DNA from: CALKWS01 sp051020515
GTDB lineage: Bacteria; Actinomycetota; Actinomycetes; Actinomycetales; Beutenbergiaceae
Assembly: GCF_051020515.1 (NCBI RefSeq)
Contig: NZ_CP194857.1
Span: forward strand, 2,542,001-2,606,000
Length of the DNA: 64,000 nucleotides
Direction: 5' to 3'
Positions 27,981 to 38,234 of the stretch are shown piece by piece. The first letter of the stretch is position 1. The number at the start of each line of letters is the position of its first letter. The position numbers and the translations under genes were made by a program. The notes under the pieces were generated by a model. That model was not told where the DNA came from. It was given only the letters and a program-made list of their open reading frames with translations, and ran no database searches.

Positions 27981-29060
27981 ATGAGTGAGTTCGACGGCGT
28001 CGAGGCGCTCTTGTCCGAGTACACCCGGATCGAGGAGGATCTGGCCGACCCGGACGTGCACGCCGACACTGCCCGGGCCCGCTCGCTGGGGCGGCGTTAC
28101 GCCGAACTCGGCCGGATCGTGGCGGCCTACCGGGAGTGGACCCGCGCCCGGGGCGACGCCGAGGCCGCGCGCGAACTCGGCCGGGACGACCCAGGGTTCG
28201 CTGCCGAGGTGGAGCCGATGGAACGGGCCGAGGCGACCGCAGCCGACCGGTTGCGCCAGGTGCTCATCCCGCGCGACCCCGACGACGGACGTGACGTGAT
28301 CCTGCAGGTCAAGGCCGGCGCCGGGGGAGAGGAGTCGGCGTTGTTCGCTGCCGACCTGCTACGGATGTACCTGCGCTTCGCCGAGCGGCAGGGATGGTCG
28401 ACCCAGGTGCTGGACACCACCGCCTCGGACCTGGGCGGGATCAAGGACGTCTCGGTGGCGATCAAGTCCCGGTCCGCCGATCCCGGCGACGGGGTATGGG
28501 CCCATCTGAAGTTCGAGGGTGGGGTGCACCGGGTGCAGCGCGTGCCGGTGACCGAGTCGGCCGGGCGGATCCACACCTCGGCCGCCGGTGTCGTGGTGTT
28601 GCCAGAGGTGGAGGATCCCGGTGAGGTGGAGATCGCCGCCAACGACCTGCGGATCGACGTCTACCGCTCCTCCGGGCCCGGTGGGCAGAGCGTGAACACC
28701 ACCGACTCGGCGGTCCGGATCACCCATGAGCCCACCGGGATCGTGGTCTCGATGCAGAACGAGAAGTCGCAGTTGCAGAACCGCGAGGCCGCCATGCGGG
28801 TGCTGCGCGCCCGGTTGCTGGCCGCACAGGCCGAGGCCGCTGCTGCTGAGGCCGCTCAGGCCCGCCGGTCCCAGGTGCGCACCGTGGACCGCAGCGAGCG
28901 GATCCGCACGTACAACTTCCCGGAGAACCGGGTGGCCGACCACCGCACCGGGTACAAGGCCTACAACCTGGATCAGGTACTCGACGGCGACCTCGGCGCG
29001 CTGATCGGCTCGGCGATCGAGATGGAAGAAGCGGAGCGGATCGCCGGTGCCACCCAGTGA
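27981..29060 (+). CDS. prfA: Peptide chain release factor 1
   Basis: Recognises UAA and UAG and triggers peptide release. The 359-residue protein has the catalytic GGQ loop in YRSSGPGGQSVNTTDSAVRI, the GAGGEESALFAADL segment and the C-terminal RTYNFPENRVADHRTGYK. ATG 27981 was preferred to the GTG one codon earlier because a GAGAGG site lies at the right distance. Upstream is rho; the rpmE (L31) gene found between them in mycobacteria is missing here. The prmC start lies 14 bases inside the prfA end, coupling the factor to its methyltransferase. Confidence 0.95.
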   Translation: MSEFDGVEALLSEYTRIEEDLADPDVHADTARARSLGRRYAELGRIVAAYREWTRARGDAEAARELGRDDPGFAAEVEPMERAEATAADRLRQVLIPRDPDDGRDVILQVKAGAGGEESALFAADLLRMYLRFAERQGWSTQVLDTTASDLGGIKDVSVAIKSRSADPGDGVWAHLKFEGGVHRVQRVPVTESAGRIHTSAAGVVVLPEVEDPGEVEIAANDLRIDVYRSSGPGGQSVNTTDSAVRITHEPTGIVVSMQNEKSQLQNREAAMRVLRARLLAAQAEAAAAEAAQARRSQVRTVDRSERIRTYNFPENRVADHRTGYKAYNLDQVLDGDLGALIGSAIEMEEAERIAGATQ

Positions 29061-29946
29061 GGACCGATCGGCTACACCTGAGCAACCGGACCTGCGCCAC
29101 CTGATCAGGGCCGCGACCGCCATCCTGACCGAGGCGCAGGTGCCCAGCGCCGAGTCCGACGCGATCAGCCTGGCCGAGCACGTGCTCGGCATCGACCGCC
29201 TGGTCCTGGTGATGCCTCCGCCGCTCCCGGAGGAGTTCACCGCCGATTACGCGGCCGTGGTGGAGCGGCGGCGGCGCCGGGAACCACTGCAGCACATCAC
29301 CGGCCGTGCGCACTTCCGGCACCTGGCCCTACAGGTACGCCCGGGGGTGTTCATCCCGCGCCCGGAGACCGAGGTCGTCGCCGAACACGCGGTATCCGCC
29401 GCGCACGCTGTGCGCCGGGCCGGCCGTGATCCGCTCGTAGTGGACCTGTGCTGTGGTGCCGGTCCGATCGCCGTCTCGGTGGCAAGCGAGGTCCCCGACT
29501 CGTCGGTGCTGGCGGTGGACGCCGAGGGCGCCGCGGTGGACCTGACCCTGGCCAACGCCGCCGCCGCGCGCGTCCGCATTCGGGCGATGGTCGCGGATGT
29601 GCGTCAGGAGGACCTCCTGGCCGACCACGAGGGGCAGGTGGACGTGCTCGTGGCCAACCCGCCCTACATCCCTCCCGATGCGGTGCCGCAGCAGCGCGAG
29701 GTTCGCGAGCACGATCCGGACCTGGCCCTGTACGGTGGCGGCCCGGACGGGCTCGATATCCCCCGCGCCGTCATCCGCGCCGCGGCCCGGCTGCTGCGGC
29801 CCTCAGGCGTATTCATCATGGAGCACGCCGAGGTGCAGGCGGGCGCGGTACGTGACGTGGTCAGCGACACCGGAGGCTTCACCGAGGTGTCGACGGCGGA
29901 GGACCTGAGCGGGCGGGCGCGGATGGTGCTGGCCCGGCGCCGCTGA
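29047..29946 (+). CDS. prmC: Release factor glutamine methyltransferase PrmC (HemK)
   Basis: N5-methylates the glutamine of the GGQ motif in release factors. The 299-residue protein has the PrmC N-terminal helical domain (DAISLAEHVLGIDRL, RREPLQHITGRAHFRHL) and the SAM-binding core VVDLCCGAGPIAVSVA; the glycine motif reads CCGAGPI where CTGSGAI is usual. The substrate-glutamine-binding NPPY is in VLVANPPYIPPDAVP. GTG 29047 overlaps the end of prfA by 14 bases. Its last 68 bases overlap the convergent VanZ-like gene. Confidence 0.93.
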   Translation: MPPSEDRSATPEQPDLRHLIRAATAILTEAQVPSAESDAISLAEHVLGIDRLVLVMPPPLPEEFTADYAAVVERRRRREPLQHITGRAHFRHLALQVRPGVFIPRPETEVVAEHAVSAAHAVRRAGRDPLVVDLCCGAGPIAVSVASEVPDSSVLAVDAEGAAVDLTLANAAAARVRIRAMVADVRQEDLLADHEGQVDVLVANPPYIPPDAVPQQREVREHDPDLALYGGGPDGLDIPRAVIRAAARLLRPSGVFIMEHAEVQAGAVRDVVSDTGGFTEVSTAEDLSGRARMVLARRR

Positions 29947-30310
29947 GTCGGTGCCGCGTGATCACACCGGCCAGGTACCAACCCAGGACCACCCCGCCGA
30001 GGTTGGCCAGCACATCCAGCCATTCGCCACCGCGTCCGGGCAGGGCCAGGTGCTGGATGAGCTCGCTGGCGAAGGCGTGTGCGATCAGTGCCGGAGCCAA
30101 CCAGGCCAGGGAGAGTCCCAGCAATCGCCCGGTGAGGATCACGCCGGCGAAGATGAGCATGTGTGCGACCTTGTCCGCACCGGGCACCTCCACCTCGGCG
30201 ACCGCGGGCACCATGGGCAGGTAGAGCACCAGCAGGTGCACCCCCACGCTGACGGCGAAGGCGATGCGCAGCAGGACCGCATGGGCCCGGGAGGCAGAAC
30301 TCACCAGCAC
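29879..30310 (-). CDS. VanZ-like membrane protein
   Basis: A 143-residue protein with four hydrophobic segments (about 12-33, 47-63, 65-85, 100-118). It carries the VanZ pattern ADKVAHMLIFAGVILTGRLL followed by LIAHAFASELIQHLALPGR and DVLANLGGVVLGWYLA. VanZ-like proteins are small membrane proteins; the founding member gives low teicoplanin resistance, but most have no known role. GTG starts at 30310 or 30304 are both possible. Its end overlaps prmC on the opposite strand by 68 bases, so the two transcripts are antisense to each other there. Confidence 0.75.
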   Translation of the reverse strand: MLVSSASRAHAVLLRIAFAVSVGVHLLVLYLPMVPAVAEVEVPGADKVAHMLIFAGVILTGRLLGLSLAWLAPALIAHAFASELIQHLALPGRGGEWLDVLANLGGVVLGWYLAGVITRHRLSGAGPAPSAPARSGPPPSTPR

Positions 30311-30381
30311 ACCATGGCACGAGACACCATGGCACGAACCGGAGCCACGACGGCAGCGCCGGTCATGGGAGACTTTGTGCC

Positions 30382-31193
30382 GTGACTGAGCACAACCTGC
30401 GCGATTGCACCGAGCCGGCCACCTGGTGGCCGCATGTGGACGAAGCCGTGCGCACCCTGTCCCGGGGGGCGCTCGCGGTCATTCCCACCGACACCGTCTA
30501 TGGGATCGCCGCCGACGCCTTCACTCCGGACGCGGTGGATGCACTGCTGGCGGCCAAGGGCCGCGGACGGCAGATGCCCCCACCGGTGCTGATCGGTGAT
30601 GTGCGCACGCTGGACGGCCTGGCCATCGATGTGCCCCAGGTGGTGCGTGACCTGGTGGAGCGCTTCTGGCCGGGCGCGCTGACCGTGATCCTGCCCGCCC
30701 AGCCCTCGTTGATGTGGGACCTGGGCGAGACCGAGGGCACAGTGGCGCTACGGATGCCGGACGAGGAGTTCACCCTCGCTCTGCTGCGCAAGACCGGGCC
30801 GCTGGCGGTCTCCAGCGCGAACCGCACCGGGCAGCCAGCGGCGCTGAGTGCGGCCGAGGCGGCCGAGCAACTGGGCAGTGCGGTGAGCCTGTACCTGGAC
30901 GGCGGGCCGGCGCCCGGGCAGCAGCCCTCGACGATCGTCGACGCCACCGGGGAGCGGCTGCGGATCGTTCGTCAGGGAGCGATCAGTGCCGAGGAGTTGG
31001 CGCAGGTGGCCCCGGAGTTGGCGCCGGAGCCGGACCATCCCCAGGATCCGGCACTGGACCCGGACAGGGCCCAGGAGCCCGCCCCGGGGCCGGGTGAGGC
31101 CCAGGAGCCCGCCCCAGAGCCGACCAGGCCCACGAACAGACCCAGAGCCCGGCACCGATCTCCGATACGGCCCGGGAGCCTGACAACCAGTGA
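30382..31193 (+). CDS. tsaC: L-threonylcarbamoyladenylate synthase (Sua5/TsaC), frameshift in tail
   Basis: First enzyme of t6A tRNA modification, making threonylcarbamoyl-AMP from threonine, bicarbonate and ATP. The YrdC fold is visible: GALAVIPTDTVYGIAADAF, RFWPGALTVILPAQ, VALRMPDEEFTLALLRKTGP, LAVSSANRTGQPA and STIVDATGERLRIVRQG. After residue 205 a Pro/Glu-rich tail (PEPDHPQDPALDPDRAQEP) leads out of frame at about 31117-31122. In the adjacent frame the tail ends naturally with HEQTQSPAPISDTAREPDNQ, and the stop overlaps the wecA GTG by four bases. One missing base explains this; otherwise the frame would run 290 bases into wecA. The Sua5-specific C-terminal domain is absent. Confidence 0.85.
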
Positions 31194-32302
31194 GGATCTA
31201 CCTGCTCCTGATGGCGGTGGCCGCTGCCGTGAGCTTCCTGGCCACCCCACTGGCGTGGCAGGTGGCGCACCGGCTCAAGGCGGTCACCCCGGTGCGGGAT
31301 CGGGACGTGCACACCGCCCCCACACCCCGCCTGGGCGGGGTGGCGATATTCCTGGGGCTGGCGACCGCGATGGTGGTGGCCGCCCAGGTGGAGTTCCTCG
31401 AGCGCGTCTTCGCCGACAACCTGCCCTGGGCGATCCTGCTGTGCGCGGGGCTGATCTGCCTGCTCGGGGTTGCCGATGACATCTTCGACCTGGACTGGCT
31501 GACCAAACTGGTCGGGCAGATCCTCATCGCCGGACTGCTCGCCTGGCAGGGTGTGCAGTTGATCACCTTCCCGGTGTTCGGACTGACCATCGGCTCCTCC
31601 CGGCTGTCCCTCGTGGCCACCGTGATCGCGGTCGTCTTCGCGGTGAACGCGGTGAACTGGGTCGACGGGTTGGACGGCCTGGCCGCGGGCGTGATCGCGA
31701 TCGGCGGTGCGGCCTTCTTCGTCTACACCTATCTGCTCACCCAGATCACCAGTCCCACCGACTACTCCAACCTGGCCACGGTGGTGATCGCCTGCCTGGT
31801 GGGGGCCTGTGTGGGGTTCCTCCCGCACAACTTCTTCCCCGCGCGCATCTTCATGGGCGATTCCGGAGCGATGATGCTGGGCCTGGTGATCTCGGCCGCA
31901 GCGATCGTGGTGACCGGGGACATCAACCCGGGCCTGATCGCCACCCGCCAGGCGTTCCCGGCGTTCGTGCCGATCCTGCTGCCGTTGGCGGTGTTGATGC
32001 TCCCGCTGCTCGATGTGGTCATCACGGTGCTGCGCCGCATCGCCGCCGGCAAGTCCCCGTTCCACGCCGACCGCAAACACCTGCACCATCGCTTGCTCGA
32101 CCACGGCCACTCCCACCGTCGTACCGTGGTGATCCTGTACGGGTGGACCGCCGTCTTCGCCGCCTCGGCGGCCGCCACAGCGATCTTCCCGGTCGGGTGG
32201 GTGATACTGGGAACGGTGGTCGCCGTCGTCCTGGCCGTCTTCATCTCCGTGGTGCACCTGCCGGTACGCACCGCGCAGGGCTGGCACAGGATGCGCCGCT
32301 GA
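31190..32302 (+). CDS. wecA: Undecaprenyl-phosphate GlcNAc-1-phosphate transferase (WecA/Rfe type)
   Basis: Polytopic transferase loading UDP-GlcNAc onto decaprenyl or undecaprenyl phosphate at the inner face of the membrane, starting cell-wall glycan or linker synthesis. The 370-residue protein has about eleven membrane segments. Conserved cytoplasmic loops are HTAPTPRLGGVAIFLG, CLLGVADDIFDLDW, VNAVNWVDGLDGLAAG, FFPARIFMGDSGAMMLG and the basic HADRKHLHHRLLDHGHSHR. GTG start at 31190 overlaps the Sua5 stop. Its position directly before atpI matches M. tuberculosis (rfe, Rv1302). Confidence 0.93.
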   Translation: MRIYLLLMAVAAAVSFLATPLAWQVAHRLKAVTPVRDRDVHTAPTPRLGGVAIFLGLATAMVVAAQVEFLERVFADNLPWAILLCAGLICLLGVADDIFDLDWLTKLVGQILIAGLLAWQGVQLITFPVFGLTIGSSRLSLVATVIAVVFAVNAVNWVDGLDGLAAGVIAIGGAAFFVYTYLLTQITSPTDYSNLATVVIACLVGACVGFLPHNFFPARIFMGDSGAMMLGLVISAAAIVVTGDINPGLIATRQAFPAFVPILLPLAVLMLPLLDVVITVLRRIAAGKSPFHADRKHLHHRLLDHGHSHRRTVVILYGWTAVFAASAAATAIFPVGWVILGTVVAVVLAVFISVVHLPVRTAQGWHRMRR

Positions 32303-32346
32303 CCACACCGCACCGCCCCTCCCCGAACGGTCAAGGACCTCACCTC

Positions 32347-32943
32347 GTGAACGAACCCGTCTTTCTCAACGACGCCGTGGTGCGCACCAGCGCCATGCTC
32401 GACATGATCCGCACCGTGCTGCGCCGGATGTTGCTGGCCACTGTAATCGGCGCGGTCCTGGGAAGCGGGATCGGATATCTGATCGCCCAGGTGCCGGGCG
32501 TATGGGCGGCACTGGTAGCCGCCGGGATCGGCCTCTTCTTCACGGGGACCACCGTGCTGCTGATCTACCTGGTGGTCGGCCGCGGCCCTGAACTGCTCCA
32601 ACTGGTGCTGCTGGGTGGGTGGATCATCAAGATGGCGGTGGTCCTGGTGCTACTGCTGTGGTTGCGAAACCTGGACTTCTACCACCGGGAGACCTTCGTC
32701 GGGGTGCTGATCCTGCTCGCCCTGACCCTGGTCGCGGTGGAGTTGGTCACAGTCATCCGGACCCCGCTGCCCGCCGTCGACCTGTCCCGGCGCGCACCGC
32801 TGCGGCCCGGATTCCCCGTCGACGCCGACCAGGAACCGACGGTGACGTCCGCGGCATCGCCCGACGATGCGCCCGGCCCGGACGCCACCGCGGGGAAGGA
32901 CCCCGGCGGTGAACACGGGAGGGATCAGGATCAGGTAGGCTGA
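32347..32943 (+). CDS. atpI: AtpI-like membrane protein of the ATP synthase operon
   Basis: A 198-residue protein with four hydrophobic segments (about 25-46, 50-70, 84-104, 110-130) and a hydrophilic C-terminal tail. It lies first in the atp operon, where actinobacteria carry a poorly conserved AtpI/UncI-type protein thought to help c-ring assembly or magnesium supply. The GTG at 32347 (reading VNEPVFLNDAVVRTSAML) starts after the CGAACGGTCAAGGACC leader region. Sequence conservation is weak, so the call rests largely on topology and place. Confidence 0.75.
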   Translation: MNEPVFLNDAVVRTSAMLDMIRTVLRRMLLATVIGAVLGSGIGYLIAQVPGVWAALVAAGIGLFFTGTTVLLIYLVVGRGPELLQLVLLGGWIIKMAVVLVLLLWLRNLDFYHRETFVGVLILLALTLVAVELVTVIRTPLPAVDLSRRAPLRPGFPVDADQEPTVTSAASPDDAPGPDATAGKDPGGEHGRDQDQVG

Positions 32944-33064
32944 TCGCCGTATTCCCACCCCCGCGCCTGTCGCCCTGCCCCTGACCTGCCTCTGAGCGAG
33001 GTCACGGGCCGGAGGTTCCCAGGCCACGCATCTGAGGGAGAGAGTCCTGTCCGCCGCTGCCCCC

Positions 33065-33862
33065 ATGCCCCTCGTCGCGGCCGCTGACGACCCCGCCGAG
33101 TTCCACGCCCCCGGGATGGAGGAATTCTTCCCGGAGATGATCTTCGGACAGCCGGACGGCTGGTTCGCCTTCGACCGGCTGATGCTGGTCCGCCTCGTCG
33201 TGGCCGCCGTCCTGCTGCTGCTGCTGTGGCTGGCGGTCCGCCGGGTGACGCTGGTGCCCGGCCGCGGTCAGGCGGTCGTGGAACTGCTGGTGGACTTCGT
33301 CCGTCTCCAGATCGTGGAGCAGATCATGGGCAAGGAGCGGGCCAAGCCCTTCCTGCCGATGCTCACGGTCATCTTCGTGACGATCCTGGCGATGAACCTG
33401 GCCAGCGTGATCCCGTTCCTGAACATCGGTGGCACCTCGCGGGTCGGCCTACCGTTGGTGATGGCGGTGTGGGTGCTGCTGACCTACCTTGCCGCCGGTG
33501 TGCGGGCCCAGGGGCTGGGCAAGTACCTCAGGGGCCAACTGTTCCCCCCGGGCATCCCGTGGCCGATGTACTTCATCATCACCCCGATCGAGATCCTGCA
33601 GGTATTCATCCTGCGGCCGGCCACGCTCACCCTCCGTCTCACCGTGGCCATGGTCGCCGGGCACCTGATGCTGGTGCTGGCATTCGCCGCGACCCACTTC
33701 CTGCTCCTGGAGGCCAGCGCGGGGATGACCGTGTTCGCCCCGGTGACGCTGTTCGGTGGCCTGTTCATCACGGTCCTGGAAGTGTTCATCTCGGCCCTTC
33801 AGGCCTTCATCTTCACCATCTTGTCCGCGGTCTACCTCAATTTCGCGTTGGAAGACCACTGA
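33065..33862 (+). CDS. atpB: F0F1 ATP synthase subunit a
   Basis: Forms the proton half-channels against the c-ring. The protein (265 residues from ATG 33065) has six hydrophobic segments. The essential arginine is in ILRPATLTLRLTVAMVAGH, and the FHAPGMEEFFPEMIF N-terminus is typical of actinobacteria. The nearest good ribosome-binding site (GAGGGAGAG, about 33034-33042) is more than 20 bases before the ATG. It is well placed for a CTG codon at 33047 that would add MSAAAP, so the true start may be CTG 33047. A stable hairpin follows the stop. Confidence 0.93.
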   Translation: MPLVAAADDPAEFHAPGMEEFFPEMIFGQPDGWFAFDRLMLVRLVVAAVLLLLLWLAVRRVTLVPGRGQAVVELLVDFVRLQIVEQIMGKERAKPFLPMLTVIFVTILAMNLASVIPFLNIGGTSRVGLPLVMAVWVLLTYLAAGVRAQGLGKYLRGQLFPPGIPWPMYFIITPIEILQVFILRPATLTLRLTVAMVAGHLMLVLAFAATHFLLLEASAGMTVFAPVTLFGGLFITVLEVFISALQAFIFTILSAVYLNFALEDH

Positions 33863-33868
33863 CGGGCC

Positions 33869-33888
33869 GGGCCGGGAACGCCCGGCCC
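33869..33888 (+). promoter_or_regulatory. Intercistronic hairpin between atpB and atpE
   Basis: GGGCCGGG, loop AACG, CCCGGCCC: a perfect eight-base GC stem with a tetraloop, six bases after the atpB stop and about 75 bases before atpE. No T-tract follows and the operon continues. It may partly attenuate, or protect the 5-prime end of, the atpE message, which must be translated many times more than its neighbours. The role is inferred. Confidence 0.55.
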
Positions 33889-33961
33889 CATGTTCGTCTC
33901 ACCGAACTACCCTGAACTACACCACCGACGCCCAGCCCGGGCGCCATAGGAAGGAAACACA

Positions 33962-34176
33962 GTGGATAGCAACGTCACCGGCAACATCGCCACCATCGGT
34001 TACGGTCTTGCGACCCTCGGACCCGGTGTGGGTCTGGGCATCATGATCGGCCAGACCCAGGCGGCCACCGCGCGTCAGCCCGAGGTGTCCGGCCAGCTCT
34101 TCCGGAACATGATCATCGGTGCGGTCTGATCGAGGTGCTCGGCCTGCTGGGTCTGGTCGCGGGCATCATCCTCTGA
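33962..34176 (+). CDS. atpE: F0F1 ATP synthase subunit c (one frameshift)
   Basis: Proton-carrying ring subunit. From GTG 33962 the frame reads a normal first helix (IATIGYGLATLGPGVGLGIM) and polar loop (QPEVSG), then FRNMIIGAV and an early TGA at 34127. One base further on, the second helix continues perfectly as LIEVLGLLGLVAGIIL, with the essential carboxylate Glu in LIEVL, to TGA 34174-34176. One missing base at about 34125-34126 restores a 71-residue subunit. As atpE is essential, this is almost surely a sequence error. A GGAAGG site precedes the start. Confidence 0.9.
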
Positions 34177-34204
34177 TACCAGCACAACGCTGAAAGAGGT
34201 GCCC

Positions 34205-34813
34205 ATGCAGTACATCCAGTCACCCGCTGTGATCCAGGCGGACGAGTACGAGCCGAACCTGTTCGTGCCCCCGGGCTACGACATACTCTGGTCGCTCGTC
34301 GTCCTGGTGATCATCGGCTTCTTCTTCTACAAGTTCCTGCTGCCGCGGATCAACGCGGTCCTGGACGAGCGCGCCGCCAAGATCGAGGGCGGGCTGGCGC
34401 TGGCCGAGCAGGCTCAGGAGGATGCCGCGGCGGCCAAGAGCGAACGGCAGGAGGAGTTGGCCCGGGCTCGTCGCGAAGCGGCGGAGATCCGGGAGGACGC
34501 CAACGCCCAGGCCGCCCAGATCGTGGCCGAGGCGCGCGAGCAGGCCAAGGCGGAGGCGACCCGTCTGGTCGAAACCGCGAACCGGCAGATCGAGGCCGAG
34601 CGCCGCAGCGCGGTGGTGTCACTGCGCTCCGAGATCGGGGGGCTTGCCACGGAGCTCTCCTCACGGATCATCGGGGAGGCACTGGCCGACGATGCCCGCC
34701 AGTCGCGGGTGATCGATCGTTTCCTGGATGAGTTGGAGTCCGGCACCGGCGAGCAGGAACTCGCTGACGCCGGTGTCTCGGCTGACACCGGCCCGGCTGA
34801 CCAGGAGAAGTGA
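34205..34813 (+). CDS. atpF: F0F1 ATP synthase subunit b
   Basis: Peripheral stalk subunit. The 202-residue protein has one N-terminal membrane segment (DILWSLVVLVIIGFFFYKFL) followed by a long charged alpha-helix (LAEQAQEDAAAAKSERQEEL and onward) that dimerises and binds delta. ATG 34205 was chosen over GTG 34199 because GAAAGAGG (34192-34199) is then correctly spaced. The stop overlaps the atpH start (TGATG). Confidence 0.94.
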   Translation: MQYIQSPAVIQADEYEPNLFVPPGYDILWSLVVLVIIGFFFYKFLLPRINAVLDERAAKIEGGLALAEQAQEDAAAAKSERQEELARARREAAEIREDANAQAAQIVAEAREQAKAEATRLVETANRQIEAERRSAVVSLRSEIGGLATELSSRIIGEALADDARQSRVIDRFLDELESGTGEQELADAGVSADTGPADQEK

Positions 34814-35680
34814 TGCGGGCAAGTAGTCAGGCCTCCCTGGAGGCGGCCGAGCAGCGGTGGGAGTCCGTGCTGGCCGATGCCGGAGAGAACGCGCTGGAGT
34901 TGGGCACCGAGTTGTTCGCCGTCGTGGACGTGCTGGACGGCTCGGCGGCACTGCGCCGCGCCCTGACCGACCCGGGCCGGGACGGAGCGGACAAGGCCCA
35001 GGTGGTGGCCGACCTGCTCGGAAACAAGGTCTCCGAGGCCGTGGTGGACCTGGTCTCGGGGATGGCCCGCAGTCGCTGGTCGTCCGAGGGCGACATCGCC
35101 GACGCGTTGTCCCAACTCGCGATCGACTCGATGCTGGCCAGCGCCTCTGCCGCCGACTCCCTGGAGCAGGTCGAGGACGAGGTGTTCCGGGTGGGACGTC
35201 TGCTCGCCGCCAACCGCGAACTGCGGCTGGCGCTGGCGGACTCTGCGATTCCGGTGAGCCGGCGGCAGGAATTGCTGCGCACCGTGTTCGCCGACAAGGT
35301 CAGCCCCGCCACGGCCACCTTGCTGGACCGCTCGCTGGGCAGCGTCCGGCATGCTTCGCTGGCGGCGGCACTGACCGAGATCAGCGAGCTGGCGGCGCAC
35401 CGTCGTCGTCGGCTGGTGGCCGTGGTGACGGCCGCCACCCCGCTGACCACCGCCCAACGGGACCGGCTCGGAGAGATCCTGGCCCGCTCCTACGGGCGCC
35501 AGGTCCAGGTGAACGTGGCTGTGGACCCCACGGTGCTGGGTGGGGTGAGGATCCAGATCGGTGACGACGTGCTGGACGGCACCATACTGACCCGCTTGGA
35601 CGACGCCCGCCGGCGCCTGCCGGCTGAACGAGACGAAACGATCGCCCACCGTGGCGGTCAGGAGAAAAGGACGAGAAACG

Positions 35681-35688
<8 letters not shown>
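34813..35688 (+). CDS. atpH: F0F1 ATP synthase subunit delta
   Basis: Links F1 to the peripheral stalk. The 291-residue product is longer than the E. coli subunit (177). It resembles the actinobacterial form in which an additional N-terminal helical region precedes the delta fold, though it is not the full b-delta fusion seen in mycobacteria (about 445 residues). The C-terminal half carries the usual VVTAATPLTTAQRDRLGEIL and VDPTVLGGVRIQIGDDVLDG. ATG 34813 overlaps the atpF stop; its own end overlaps atpA by eight bases. Confidence 0.92.
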
Positions 35689-37312
<1,624 letters not shown>

Positions 37313-37315
37313 CCA

Positions 37316-38208
37316 ATGGCAGTGTCCCAACGGGTATACAAGCAGCGCATCCGCTCCACCCAGACTCTGAAGAAGATGTTCCGGGCGATGGAGTTGATCG
37401 CGGCCTCACGGATCGGTAAGGCCCGTGACCGCGCCCTGCAGACCGTGCCCTACACGCGCGCGATCACCCGTGCAGTCTCGGCGGTGGCCACCCACACCGA
37501 CATCGCCCACCCGCTCACCTCCGAGCGCGAGGACACCAGCAGGGTCGCGATGCTGGTCATCACCTCGGACCGAGGGATGGCCGGTGCGTACTCGGCGATG
37601 GTGCTGCGCGAGGCCGAGCGCTGCGCGAGCATCTGCAGGACGAGGGCAAGGAAATCGACCTGTACGTGCTCGGCCGGCGCGGGGTGAGTTTCTACACCTT
37701 CCGTCAGCGCAGCATCGTGAAGTCGTGGACCGGTGATTCCGATTCACCCAGTCTGGACCGGGCCAACGAGGTGGCCGATACCCTGCTGCGGGCGTTCCTG
37801 ACCGACCCTGAGCAAGGCGGTGTCGGCGAGTTGCACGTGGTGTACACCCGGTTCCGGACCATGGTCTCCCAGGAGCCCCAGGTGGTCCGGATGCTGCCAC
37901 TGGAGGTGGTGGAGGGGGTGGCCGAGCCCGGCACCGATGCCCTACCGCTGTACGACTTCGAACCCGACGCCGATGAGGTGCTGGACGCCCTGCTGCCCCG
38001 GTACATCCGGATCCGGATCTTCTCATCGATGATGCAGGCCAGTGCCTCCGAACTGGCAGCTCGCCAGCGGGCCATGCACACGGCCACCGAGAACGCCGAA
38101 GACCTCATTCGTAACTACACGCGGCTGGCCAACCAGGCCCGGCAGGCGGAGATCACCCAGGAGATCAGCGAGATCGTCTCGGGTGCAGACTCCATGGCCG
38201 CGAGCTAA
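37316..38208 (+). CDS. atpG: F0F1 ATP synthase subunit gamma (one frameshift)
   Basis: Rotor shaft of F1. The N-terminal helix (QRVYKQRIRSTQTLKKMFRA, MELIAASRIGKARDRAL) and ITSDRGMAGAYSAMVLREAE are in one frame. After about 37620 the sequence continues in another as LREHLQDEGKEIDLYVLGRR, ending with the conserved C-terminal helix (FSSMMQASASELAARQRAMH, ENAEDLIRNYTRLANQARQA). One missing base restores 297 residues. Both parts are fully conserved and essential, so a read error is the best explanation. It is three bases downstream of atpA. Confidence 0.93.
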
Positions 38209-38234
38209 GCCCACCACAGGAGAAGGACGCCACT

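Noticed and set aside
30986..31479. A 365-residue Sua5 protein running through the start of wecA
   Set aside because: The last 100 residues are an off-frame reading of conserved wecA, and the adjacent frame gives a natural end overlapping the wecA start.
34120..34135. Programmed frameshift or recoding in atpE and other split genes
   Set aside because: No shared slippery sequence or stimulatory structure is seen, and breaks occur in both directions in many unrelated genes, which fits sequence error better.
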